Shown: piece after piece, positions 52,385 through 60,916 of the stretch | How positions within the stretch are numbered: the first letter of the stretch is position 1 | Layout of the letters: each line of letters begins with the position of its first letter | From: SZAS-79 sp963844255 | GTDB taxonomy: Bacteria > Pseudomonadota > Gammaproteobacteria > Burkholderiales > SG8-39 | Assembly: GCA_963844255.1 (NCBI GenBank) | Contig: CAWJNP010000069.1 | Span: 5,173-69,172, forward strand | Length of the DNA stretch: 64,000 nt | Reading direction: 5' to 3' | The notes under the pieces: model-generated | The model's input: the letters and a program-made list of their open reading frames with translations, nothing else | Told to the model about the DNA's origin: nothing | Databases searched by the model: none | Program-made: the position numbers and the translations under genes

Positions 52385-53793
52385 GCAAGCGACGACGTGA
52401 TTCCGCCGAGGGTCGCCAAGGCCTTTGCAATGCGCGGTGTCCACGGCTGTCCGGTGTTGATGCGGATGCAGTTACCAAACTTGCGCTGGGGCGAAAATAT
52501 TGGCCCGGGTGCCACGCTGATCCCGGCGCGCAGCGCGAGTCGGTGCACTTCCAGTGCACTGACTTTCTCGGGAAGTTCTACCCAGACGAAATAGCCGCCC
52601 TGTGGACGCGTAATCCGCGCGGCGGCCGGGAAGCTGAGCGGTATCGCGTCGATCAGGGCGCGTTGCTGAGCCTCGAGCTTTCCCCGCAGTCCGCGCAGGT
52701 GGTGCTCGTAGCCGCCGTGCTTCATGAAATCCGCAATCGCCGCCTGCGCATGGAGTCCAGTGGACAGCGTGGTCATGAGCTTGAGGCGCTCCACCCTCTG
52801 CGCCCAGCGACCCGGCGCGGCCCAACCCACGCGGTAACCTGGCGCGAGGCACTTCGAGAACGAAGAACAGTGCATCACCAGCCCTTCGCGATCCCAGGCC
52901 TTGGCCGGCAGCGGCTTGCGCGCGCCGAAATATAGCTCCTCGTACACGTCGTCCTCGATGAGAGGAACTCCATGGCGGGCCAGCAACTTCACGAGTTCGC
53001 GCTTTTTCTCCGGCGGCATCGATGCACCGAGGGGATTCTGGAAGCTGGTCATGAACCAGCAGGCCCTGACCTTGTGGCGCACTACCGCGGTATCGAGCGC
53101 AGCGAGATCAACACCCTCGCGCGGATGGGTGGGCAGCTCGACAGCCTTCAGGCCCAGGCGCTCGATCGCCTGCAACGCGACGTAGAAGGCCGGCGATTCG
53201 ATCGCCACCACATCACCCGGCCGGGTCACCGCCTGCAGGCAGAGGTTGAGCGCGTCGATGCCTCCGGTCGTGATCACGATTTCGTCGACCGGCACCGCCA
53301 AGCCGGCATCGAGGTAACGGCGCGAAATCAGCCGCCTGAGTTCCGGATTGCCGGAAGGCAGGCTCGAAACCAGCGCCTCCGGATCGAGCTTGCGGGCCGT
53401 CGAGGCCACAGAACGCGCGAGTTTCTTCAGCGGAAAGATTTCCGGCGCGATGAACGCCGAACCAAGAGGCACCACCTCGCGTCTGGCGACGGTGCCGAGC
53501 ACTTCGAATACCAGGTCGGTCACGTCCACGCGGGTCGAGGCGCGTGAGGGTCGCGAGACCTCCGGCTCTGCCGCCGCAGTTCTGCGCCGTGCGCATACGA
53601 AATACCCGGCACGGGCGCGCCCCTGGATCTCGCCACGATCCTCGAGCAGGTGAAAGGCGCGCTGCACGGTCAGAGGGCTCATGGACCTGGCGAGGCTCAG
53701 CTTGCGCACCGACGGCAGCTTGTCGCCCGCGCGCAACATTCCGGCGCGGATCTGGCTTGCGATGGTCTCGGCGAGCGCCTCGTAGCGTTTCAC
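52381..53793 (-). CDS. MocR-type regulator: GntR helix-turn-helix fused to aminotransferase
   Basis: A 470-residue PLP-dependent regulator. N-terminal GntR domain (RYEALAETIASQIRAGMLRA, KLPSVRKLSLARSMSPLTVQ, then AFHLLEDRGEIQGRARAGYF). The rest is an aminotransferase class I fold with the PLP Lys in HCSSFSKCLAPGYRVGW and SFQNPLGASMPPEKK. It starts at GTG 53793 with GGAG nine bases away. Divergent from pobA with a 203-bp shared space, so pobA is a possible target, although pobA is usually controlled by AraC- or IclR-type PobR. Confidence 0.92.
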   Translation of the reverse strand: MKRYEALAETIASQIRAGMLRAGDKLPSVRKLSLARSMSPLTVQRAFHLLEDRGEIQGRARAGYFVCARRRTAAAEPEVSRPSRASTRVDVTDLVFEVLGTVARREVVPLGSAFIAPEIFPLKKLARSVASTARKLDPEALVSSLPSGNPELRRLISRRYLDAGLAVPVDEIVITTGGIDALNLCLQAVTRPGDVVAIESPAFYVALQAIERLGLKAVELPTHPREGVDLAALDTAVVRHKVRACWFMTSFQNPLGASMPPEKKRELVKLLARHGVPLIEDDVYEELYFGARKPLPAKAWDREGLVMHCSSFSKCLAPGYRVGWAAPGRWAQRVERLKLMTTLSTGLHAQAAIADFMKHGGYEHHLRGLRGKLEAQQRALIDAIPLSFPAAARITRPQGGYFVWVELPEKVSALEVHRLALRAGISVAPGPIFSPQRKFGNCIRINTGQPWTPRIAKALATLGGITSSLA

Positions 53794-53996
53794 GCGCCTT
53801 GCTCCGGTAGTTCCGTCCCGGTGAGGATCCAGACGGTGCCGGGCATTGTATCCGCGCCCGATGGGGCAAGCTCCCACATGCAGGCCGACGCCCGCCGCGG
53901 TTCGGCACGGATAGAATGCTGGGCCGGATTCGCTGCAACTGGAGCGGCGGACGAACGCACCGGGCCAGGGAAAACGAACGGTAGAGGAATTTGAGC

Positions 53997-55175
53997 ATGC
54001 GCGTGCAGGTTGCAATCATCGGATCCGGCCCGGCCGGTCTTCTGCTCGGGCAGCGGCTGCACCAGGCCGGGATCGATGCCGTCATCGTCGAACAGCGCAG
54101 CAAGGACTACGTTCTGGAACGCATTCGCGCGGGCGTTCTCGAACAGGGCACGGTCGACATGCTCGACCAACTCGGCGTGGGCGGCCGCCTGCATGCCGAA
54201 GGGCTGGTGCACGATGGCATCGAACTGAGCTATGGTGCGGGCCGGCTGCGCGTCGACCTGAAGGAACTGACCGGAAAGAACGTGGTGGTCTACGGCCAGA
54301 CCGAAGTGACCCGCGACCTCATGGACGCGCGCGCGGCGGCCGGTGCACCCTCGGTGTACGAAGCGGAAGACGTCAGCGTGCACGACTTCGACACCGGACT
54401 ATCCACCGAGCGGCCAGTCGTGCGCTACCGGAAGGACGGCCGGGTGCACGAGGTCGAGTGCGATTTCATCGCCGGCTGCGACGGATTCCACGGCGTGTGC
54501 CGCCAGAGCGTTCCGCAGGAGGCGATCCGGACCTACGAGCGGGTCTACCCGTTCGGCTGGCTCGGTGTGCTGTCCGACACGCGGCCGGTCTCGGAGGAAC
54601 TGATCTATGTCTGCCACGAGCGCGGCTTCGCGCTGTGCAGCATGCGCAGCCCGACGCGCAGCCGCTATTACATCCAGTGCTCGCTCGCAGAGCGCGTCGA
54701 GGAGTGGCCCGACGAACGCTTCTGGGAGGAACTCAAGCGCCGCCTGGACCCCGATGCCAGGCGCGACCTGATCACCGGCCCTTCGATCGAAAAGAGCATC
54801 GCACCGCTGCGCAGCTTCGTCGCCGAACCGATCCGCTTCGGGCGGCTGTTCCTCGCGGGGGACGCCGCACACATCGTGCCGCCAACCGGCGCCAAGGGCC
54901 TGAATCTGGCGGTCAGCGACGTGCACTACCTCTCAGAGGCGTTCGCAGAACATTACCGCGGCAGCGAGGCTGCGCTGGATGCGTATTCGGCGCGCGCGCT
55001 GCAGCGCATCTGGAAGGCCGAGCGGTTTTCGTGGTGGATGACGATGCTGCTGCACCGGCTTCCCGACGACGGCCCGTTCGGCCAGAAGATCCAGCAGGCC
55101 GAGCTGTCCTACCTGGCCGGTTCGAGCGCGGCCCAGACCGCGCTGGCCGAGAATTACGTCGGCCTGCCCTACTAG
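53997..55175 (+). CDS. pobA: 4-hydroxybenzoate 3-monooxygenase
   Basis: FAD enzyme making protocatechuate from 4-hydroxybenzoate. 392 residues, the usual PobA length. Flavin motif VAIIGSGPAGLLLGQRLHQA, then IDAVIVEQRSKDYVLERIRA, and NADPH/FAD motif LAGDAAHIVPPTGAKGLNLA. Substrate-site text SRYYIQCSLAERVEEWPDER is typical. GAGGA lies eight bases before ATG 53997. Protocatechuate dioxygenase genes are not in the window. Confidence 0.95.
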   Translation: MRVQVAIIGSGPAGLLLGQRLHQAGIDAVIVEQRSKDYVLERIRAGVLEQGTVDMLDQLGVGGRLHAEGLVHDGIELSYGAGRLRVDLKELTGKNVVVYGQTEVTRDLMDARAAAGAPSVYEAEDVSVHDFDTGLSTERPVVRYRKDGRVHEVECDFIAGCDGFHGVCRQSVPQEAIRTYERVYPFGWLGVLSDTRPVSEELIYVCHERGFALCSMRSPTRSRYYIQCSLAERVEEWPDERFWEELKRRLDPDARRDLITGPSIEKSIAPLRSFVAEPIRFGRLFLAGDAAHIVPPTGAKGLNLAVSDVHYLSEAFAEHYRGSEAALDAYSARALQRIWKAERFSWWMTMLLHRLPDDGPFGQKIQQAELSYLAGSSAAQTALAENYVGLPY

Positions 55176-55199
55176 AAGTTCACTGCGGATACCATCGCC

Positions 55200-56557
55200 A
55201 TGCCTCGCGTCATTCGCAACACCCTGCTCTCCGCCCGGGATCTCATGGTCACCGCGGGCCCCTTCGTGCTGCTCGCGATGGTCCTGCTGGTCGGCGCGTA
55301 TTTCCTGCTCAAGCCCAATCCGCCGCGACGCGTGGTACTCGCCACCGGACCGGAACTGAGCGACTACGCGGAGTTCGGGGTGCGCTATGCGGCCGAGCTG
55401 AAGAAGCACCATATCGAAGTCGTGTTACGACCGACCGCCGGTTCTTCGCCGAACCGCAAACTGCTGCGCGACCCGAAGGAGAACGTCGATTTCGGTTTCG
55501 TGCGCGGCGGATCGAGCGAAGCCATCCGCAAGGAAGACGAGCAGGGCAAGGGCGTTCCGCTGGTCACGCTTGGCAGCCTGTTTTTCGAGCCGGTCTGGAT
55601 CTTCTATCGCGCCGATGCAGCGAAGAAGCTGCCCGGCGGCAAGCTCGAACGGCTCGACCAGACGCGCGGCTGGAAAGTGAATACCGGCGGGCGCGGCGCG
55701 GGTTCAACCATCCTGTACGTGAAGCTGATGGGCGCCAGTGGCGTCGATCGCTCGGAGCTCAAGCTCGCCCGGCTCGACCCCACCCACGCAGCGATCGCGC
55801 TGTTCAATGCCGAGATCGACGCGGCCGTGCTGGTGTCCTCACCCGAAGCGCCGATCCTGCAGATGCTGCTGCGCAGCCCGGGAATCGAGCTGTTCGAGTT
55901 CAAGCAGGCCGAAGCCTATTCGCGCCGCGTTCGGCTACCTCGGACCGGTAATCCTGCCACGCGGCATCACGGACCTTGCCCATGACGTACCCGCGCGCGA
56001 TGTGACGCTGATCTCACCCACCACCATGCTCGTGGCGCGCGCCGACACCCACCCCGCACTGCTGCAACTGTTCGTCCAGGCGGCGCACAACATCCACGCC
56101 GACGCCGGCTGGTTCGCGCGCGCCGGGCAGTTCCCGAACAACGGACGACATCGAGCTGCCCCTCGCCCCTGAGGCCGAGCGCTATTACAAGAACGGCCCG
56201 CCGCTGCTGCAGCGCTACCTGCCGTTCTGGCTCGCCAACCTGATCGACCGCATGTGGGTGGCGCTGTTTTCGATTGTTGCGATCCTCATTCCACTCGGGC
56301 GAATCGTTCCGCCGCTGTACAACTTCCGCATCCGCTCGCGCATCTTCCGCTGGTACCGGCAGCTGCGCCAGATCGAAGAATCGCTCTCCAGGACGAACGC
56401 CCCGCGCGACGCCTTGCTGGATGATCTCAACAAGCTCGACGCAAAGGCCGAGCGGATCACCGTGCCGCTGTCCTACACCGACGAGTTGTACACCCTGCGC
56501 AGCCATATCGCGATGGTACGCGAGCGATTCGCCGCCCCGGACCCGCGCCAGCAGTGA
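55200..56557 (+). pseudogene. TAXI-type TRAP solute-binding-like protein, two frameshifts
   Basis: About 450 residues if two shifts are repaired. The first frame (55200-55925) has an N-terminal membrane segment (FVLLAMVLLVGAYFLLKPN), then RVVLATGPELSDYAEFGVRY and VDFGFVRGGSSEAIRKEDEQ, the ligand region of TAXI proteins. The next segment reads AFGYLGPVILPRGITDLAHD (extra C near 55925) and continues to about 56143. The last reads LPFWLANLIDRMWVALFSIV and GRIVPPLYNFRIRSRIFRWY. The C-terminal membrane-attached part is unusual for a free binding protein. It couples by GTGA to the next gene. Confidence 0.75.
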
Positions 56558-57540
56558 AGCGAATCGCCTACGTCACCGGCAGCAACGGCTTTCTCGGGAT
56601 CAATCTCTGCGCCGAACTGATCCGGCAGGACTGGCGCGTGCTCGCGCTCCATCGCCGCAGCTCAGAGCTGCGCTACCTCGACCGGTTCGCCGTCGAAAAG
56701 GTCGAGGGCGACATCAACGATCCGGCATCGCTCGAGCGCACGCTGCCGCGCGGGGTCGACGCGGTGTTCCACGTTGCCGGCAGCACCAGTCTCTGGTCGA
56801 GACAAGATGCGGAGCAGGACAGGATCAACATCGAGGGCACACGCAACGTCGCCGCCGCTGCGCTCGCCGCAGGCGCGAAGCGTTTCGTGCACACTTCGAG
56901 CATCTCGGCCTGGGGCATGTGCAACGGGCGGATCGACGAGACCACCGAACAGATCGGCGACCGCTCGCCGGTCAACTACCAGCGCTCGAAGTTTGCTGCC
57001 GAGATCGAGGTCCGGAACGCCATTGCGCGCGGTCTGGACGCAGTGATCCTGAACCCCGCGGGCATCCTCGGGCCCTACGACACGGCGGGCTACGCGCGCC
57101 TGTTCCGCCTGATATGGGCCGGTGCACTGCCAGGCGTGCCACCGGGTTGCGGCTCGTTCTGCGACGTGCGCGAAGTCGCGAAGGCGCATGTTGCGGCGGC
57201 CGAACGCGGCCGCACGGGCGAGCGCTACCTGCTCGGCGGCACGGACGCGAGCTACCTCGATCTCGTGAAGGTCATCGGTGGACTGTCCGGCAGGCCGGTG
57301 CCAGCGCGGACCACGCCCGCGTGGCTGCTCAAGGCAGTCGCGGCGGCCGGCGAGTTCAAGTCCGTGTTCACCGGCCGGCAGCCCGACCTGACGCGCGAAG
57401 CCGCGACGATGGCCACCCGCAAGCTGTCGTGTGACTGCTCGAAAGCAATGCGCGAACTCGGGTTTTCCGCCATACCCCTGGAGACGATGGCCGGGGATTG
57501 CTTTCGCTGGATGAAACAGGAAGGCCGCCTCGGGACCTGA
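56554..57540 (+). CDS. NAD-dependent epimerase/dehydratase family protein
   Basis: A 328-residue extended SDR. Cofactor loop VTGSNGFLGINLCAELIRQD, then VFHVAGSTSLWS, HTSSISAWGMCNGRIDETTE and catalytic YxxxK in NYQRSKFAAEIEV. Similar proteins reduce dihydroflavonol-like or aldehyde groups, but the substrate here is unclear. The start is GTG 56554, overlapping the previous stop. Confidence 0.9.
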   Translation: MKRIAYVTGSNGFLGINLCAELIRQDWRVLALHRRSSELRYLDRFAVEKVEGDINDPASLERTLPRGVDAVFHVAGSTSLWSRQDAEQDRINIEGTRNVAAAALAAGAKRFVHTSSISAWGMCNGRIDETTEQIGDRSPVNYQRSKFAAEIEVRNAIARGLDAVILNPAGILGPYDTAGYARLFRLIWAGALPGVPPGCGSFCDVREVAKAHVAAAERGRTGERYLLGGTDASYLDLVKVIGGLSGRPVPARTTPAWLLKAVAAAGEFKSVFTGRQPDLTREAATMATRKLSCDCSKAMRELGFSAIPLETMAGDCFRWMKQEGRLGT

Positions 57541-57579
57541 GCACAGAGTGAAAGCCGCCGCGCAGTGTCCGCGGCGCGA

Positions 57580-57638
57580 TTGACAAGGCGTCCACCAGCC
57601 TCTAGCTTGGTAAGAACCCATTCTTACAAGATAAGAAT
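57580..57638 (+). promoter_or_regulatory. iclR promoter with overlapping operator
   Basis: TTGACA at 57580-57585, 17 bp, TAGCTT at 57603-57608. Just after it GTAAGAA (57610-57616), CCCA, TTCTTAC (57621-57627) is an exact 18-bp dyad across the probable start point, with a further TAAGAA half-site at 57632-57637. IclR proteins typically bind such sites to repress themselves. Confidence 0.6.
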
Positions 57639-58484
57639 ATGCTGAAGAAGCGCCGCGCCCCCGGAACCGGGCAGAAGGAGATCCTCTCGGTGGGCAAGGC
57701 GATCGACGTGCTGTTCGCGTTCAACCGCGAGCGGCCCTCGATGTCGGTTGAGGAACTCTGCGCGGAACTCGGACTGCCGCGCAGCACCGTCTACCGCCTG
57801 ATCGCCACGCTGCGCGACAAGGGCGTGATTCAGCAGAAGCCCGGCACTGATGACTACATGCTGGGTGCGCGCCTGCTCCAGGTCGGCGACGTGATCCGGC
57901 TATCGCTCGACCTGCGACACACCGCCCTGCCCTTCATGCAGCTGCTGGTGCGCCTGTCGCGCGAAACGGTGGTCCTGGTCGTGCCGACCGACAGCCAGGC
58001 GACCTACCTCGAGATGATCGAAAGTCCCGAGCCGATGCGCGTGATCCCGAGCGACGGCATGAGCTTTCCCCTGCACTGCGGCTCGACCCGCCGGATCCTG
58101 CTTGCCCACATGAGCGAGGCGTATCGCGAGCTGTACCTGCGCGGCCGGCTGCGGCGCTACACACCGGGCACCATCGTCGACAAGACCGAACTGCGCCGCG
58201 ACCTCGCGCAGATCCTGAAGACCGGCTATGCAGTCAGCAACCAGGAAATCTATGCCGGCGCGCGCAGCCTCGCGGCCCCGGTACGCGACGCCGGCGATCG
58301 CGTGGTCGCGAGCGTCGGCATCGTCGGGCCGGCGCAGCGTCTCACGGACGCGCGCATCGGAAAGCTCCTGCCCAGCCTGCTCGAATGCGCCGAGGGCATC
58401 TCGGTCGCACTGGGTGCACGACCGCGTCCGGCGAGCCGCGGCGCGCGCCACATGCACCGCACGACCGCCACGCAGACCGGATGA
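57639..58484 (+). CDS. IclR family transcriptional regulator
   Basis: A 281-residue regulator. N-terminal helix-turn-helix (SVGKAIDVLFAFNRERPSMS, then VEELCAELGLPRSTVYRLIA with TLRDKGVIQQ). Effector domain SLDLRHTALPFMQLLVRLSR, LHCGSTRRILLAHMSEAYRE, and GYAVSNQEIYAGARSLAAPV. It overlaps the ligase gene (ATGA). It likely controls the whole operon in response to an aromatic or related acid. Confidence 0.95.
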   Translation: MLKKRRAPGTGQKEILSVGKAIDVLFAFNRERPSMSVEELCAELGLPRSTVYRLIATLRDKGVIQQKPGTDDYMLGARLLQVGDVIRLSLDLRHTALPFMQLLVRLSRETVVLVVPTDSQATYLEMIESPEPMRVIPSDGMSFPLHCGSTRRILLAHMSEAYRELYLRGRLRRYTPGTIVDKTELRRDLAQILKTGYAVSNQEIYAGARSLAAPVRDAGDRVVASVGIVGPAQRLTDARIGKLLPSLLECAEGISVALGARPRPASRGARHMHRTTATQTG

Positions 58485-60079
58485 ACGCAATGCTATCGCC
58501 CCCGCCGTTCGACGCCGCCTCGCTTTTCATCGCCAGCGCGCACCGCTTCGGCGACAAGGTCGCGATCCGCCAGGACACCGCCACGACCACCTATGCCCAA
58601 CTGCTCGACCGGATCGGCCGACTGGCGGCCGGTCTCGCGGCCCTCGGTGTCGGGCCCGGCGACCGCGTGGTCCTGCTGCTGCCGAACGGCGCGCGCTTTG
58701 TCGAAGCCTGGTGGGCGATCATCCGCGCAGGCGCGGTGGTGGTTCCGCTCAACCCGCGCACGGCGTACGAGGAACTGCACTTTTACGTCGACAACAGCGG
58801 CGCACACTGCATGGTGACCGACGCGGAGCACCTGCCTGTGGTCCGACGGCTCAGTGCTGCAGCGAGCATCGTGTGCATCGGCGCATCGGAGGCCGGCACC
58901 GAAGACTACGAGCACCTGATCGCGGGCCACCCCGCGACCGACGAGTACGAGCCGGGGGACCTGCGACGGCCTTGTGCGATCTACTACACGGCCGGCAGCA
59001 CCGGCCGGCCCAAGGGCGTGGTGCGCTCGCACCTCAGCGTCGCATGGGGCCTGGCGATGCTCGCCCAGCGTCTGGCGCCGGACGACGTCCTGCTCGGCCG
59101 CGCGCCGATGGCGCACACCGGCGGTTCCCTGACCGGCCCCTTCGCGGTGCTAATCGCGGGGGGCACGCTGGTCATTCCTTCGCGCACCGACCCGGACTCG
59201 CTGCTGGGTCTGGTCGAACTGCACCGGGTGACGCGCCTGTACCTGCACCCGGTGCTGTCGGCCAAGGGGATGTTCGCCGCGATGGACCGCACGCCGTTCG
59301 ACCTGGGTTCGATCCGGCGCCTGCACTGGACCGCGGGCTCGCTGCCGGAGGCGATCCGCAGCGAAATCTTCCGCCGCTTCCCCGGGCTGCCGCTGGAAGT
59401 CACCTACGGCATGACCGAGATCAGCAACATCGCGACCTACGATTGCGACGCCGGCATGACGCGCTCGTCCAATTGCGTCGGCTTTGCCTGGCCGGGCAGC
59501 GCGATCGCGATCCTCGGCGACGACGGCCGGTTCGAGCCGGCCGGCGGCGGCGAAGGCGAGGTCGTGACGCGCTCGCCCACCGGGATGAGCGGTTACTGGA
59601 ACGCGCCCGACCTCACCGCGGTCGCGATGCGCGGAGGTTGGATACATACCGGCGACATCGGCCGGCTCGGCGAGGACGGCGCGCTCTACCTCACCGGCAG
59701 GCTCAAGGACGTGATCAAGACCGCAGGCATGACCGTGCACGCGGCGGAGGTGGAGCATGCGCTCGCCGCGCACGCCGAGGTCATCGACGCGGCGGTATTC
59801 GGATTGCCGCATCCGCACTGGGAAGAGGCGGTCACGGCGGTCGTCGCGCGGCAGCCGGCATCGCAATTGAGCGAAGCCGAGTTGCTCGAACACTGTCGCA
59901 ACCACCTGTCCAGCTACAAGCTGCCGAAACAGATCCACTTCATCGACGCGCTGCCGCGCAACGGCTCGAACAAGGTCGACAAGCGCGCGCTGCTCGAGCG
60001 CTACGCACCGCCCGCCGCTTCCGCTGTGCAACCCGGCGGCGCCGCCCAACCCATTCAAACAAGAGGCCTTGCCACATGA
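58481..60079 (+). CDS. AMP-dependent acyl-CoA synthetase/ligase
   Basis: A 532-residue enzyme that joins a carboxylic acid to CoA through an adenylate. ATP motif CAIYYTAGSTGRPKGVVRSH, adenylate motif LEVTYGMTEISNIATYD, hinge region GDIGRLGEDGALYLTGRLKD, and catalytic Lys in LPRNGSNKVDKRALLERYA. It overlaps iclR and the hydratase by ATGA on both sides. The substrate is unknown; the partner genes suggest a ring- or branched-chain acid. Confidence 0.94.
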   Translation: MNAMLSPPPFDAASLFIASAHRFGDKVAIRQDTATTTYAQLLDRIGRLAAGLAALGVGPGDRVVLLLPNGARFVEAWWAIIRAGAVVVPLNPRTAYEELHFYVDNSGAHCMVTDAEHLPVVRRLSAAASIVCIGASEAGTEDYEHLIAGHPATDEYEPGDLRRPCAIYYTAGSTGRPKGVVRSHLSVAWGLAMLAQRLAPDDVLLGRAPMAHTGGSLTGPFAVLIAGGTLVIPSRTDPDSLLGLVELHRVTRLYLHPVLSAKGMFAAMDRTPFDLGSIRRLHWTAGSLPEAIRSEIFRRFPGLPLEVTYGMTEISNIATYDCDAGMTRSSNCVGFAWPGSAIAILGDDGRFEPAGGGEGEVVTRSPTGMSGYWNAPDLTAVAMRGGWIHTGDIGRLGEDGALYLTGRLKDVIKTAGMTVHAAEVEHALAAHAEVIDAAVFGLPHPHWEEAVTAVVARQPASQLSEAELLEHCRNHLSSYKLPKQIHFIDALPRNGSNKVDKRALLERYAPPAASAVQPGGAAQPIQTRGLAT

Positions 60080-60855
60080 ACCATGAAACGATCGTGACCT
60101 CCCTGCAGGACGGCGTGCTCGAAATCACGCTGAACCGGCCCGAGCAGCTGAATGCCATCAATGCGAAATGCCGCGAGGAGCTCATGCAGGCGTTCCTCAC
60201 CGCGCGCGACGACCCGGCGCAGCGCGTGCTGCTGATCACCGGCGCCGGCCGAGCGTTCTCGGCGGGTGCCGACCTCAAAGACGGCAGCGTCACCGAACCG
60301 CCGGTCGAATCGGTCGAGTCGCGCTGGTGGGGCGACTACCGCGCAACGCTGGCGACGCTGGGCAAGCCCAGCATCGCGGCGGTAAACGGATTCGCGCTCG
60401 GCGGCGGAATGGAACTGGCGCTGGCCTGCGACCTGCGCCTTGCAGCGCCCGAGGCCGCCTTCGCTGCGCCGGAAATCAACCTCGGCTCGATGCCGGCCGG
60501 CGGTGCCACGCAGCGCCTTGCGCGCCTCGCGGGCCTGGGACGCGCGATGGAGATGGTGCTGTTCGGCGAACGCATCGACGCCGCGGAAGCGTACCGCACC
60601 GGCATCGTGAACCGCGTCGTGCCGGCAGACGAGCTGATGCCGACCGCGCGCGCCTGGGCGAAGAAACTTGCGGCCAAGGCGCCGCTCGCGCTCAAGTACG
60701 CCAGGGAAGCCGTGATCAAGAGCACCGACCTGTCAATCGAAGATGGGATCCGGCTTGAGGCGTACCTCGGCGGCGTGCTGCGTGCCACCGAAGACCGCAA
60801 GGAAGGCATTGCCGCCATCCAGGAAAAGCGCAAACCCGTATTCCACGGCCGCTGA
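60076..60855 (+). CDS. Enoyl-CoA hydratase/isomerase family protein
   Basis: A 259-residue crotonase-fold enzyme. Oxyanion-hole pairs in GAGRAFSAGADLKD and NGFALGGGMELALACDLRLA, and the active-site region APEINLGSMPAGGATQRLAR with Glu in PEINLG. Adds water or shifts a double bond in the CoA thioester made by the ligase. Start ATGA-overlapped with the ligase; the next gene follows by 61 bp. Confidence 0.94.
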   Translation: MNHETIVTSLQDGVLEITLNRPEQLNAINAKCREELMQAFLTARDDPAQRVLLITGAGRAFSAGADLKDGSVTEPPVESVESRWWGDYRATLATLGKPSIAAVNGFALGGGMELALACDLRLAAPEAAFAAPEINLGSMPAGGATQRLARLAGLGRAMEMVLFGERIDAAEAYRTGIVNRVVPADELMPTARAWAKKLAAKAPLALKYAREAVIKSTDLSIEDGIRLEAYLGGVLRATEDRKEGIAAIQEKRKPVFHGR

Positions 60856-60916
60856 CCGAACTGCCGCCGAACCGCCGTCCGGACACCCGTCAACCAGAAC
60901 CCATCGGAGGAAACCC

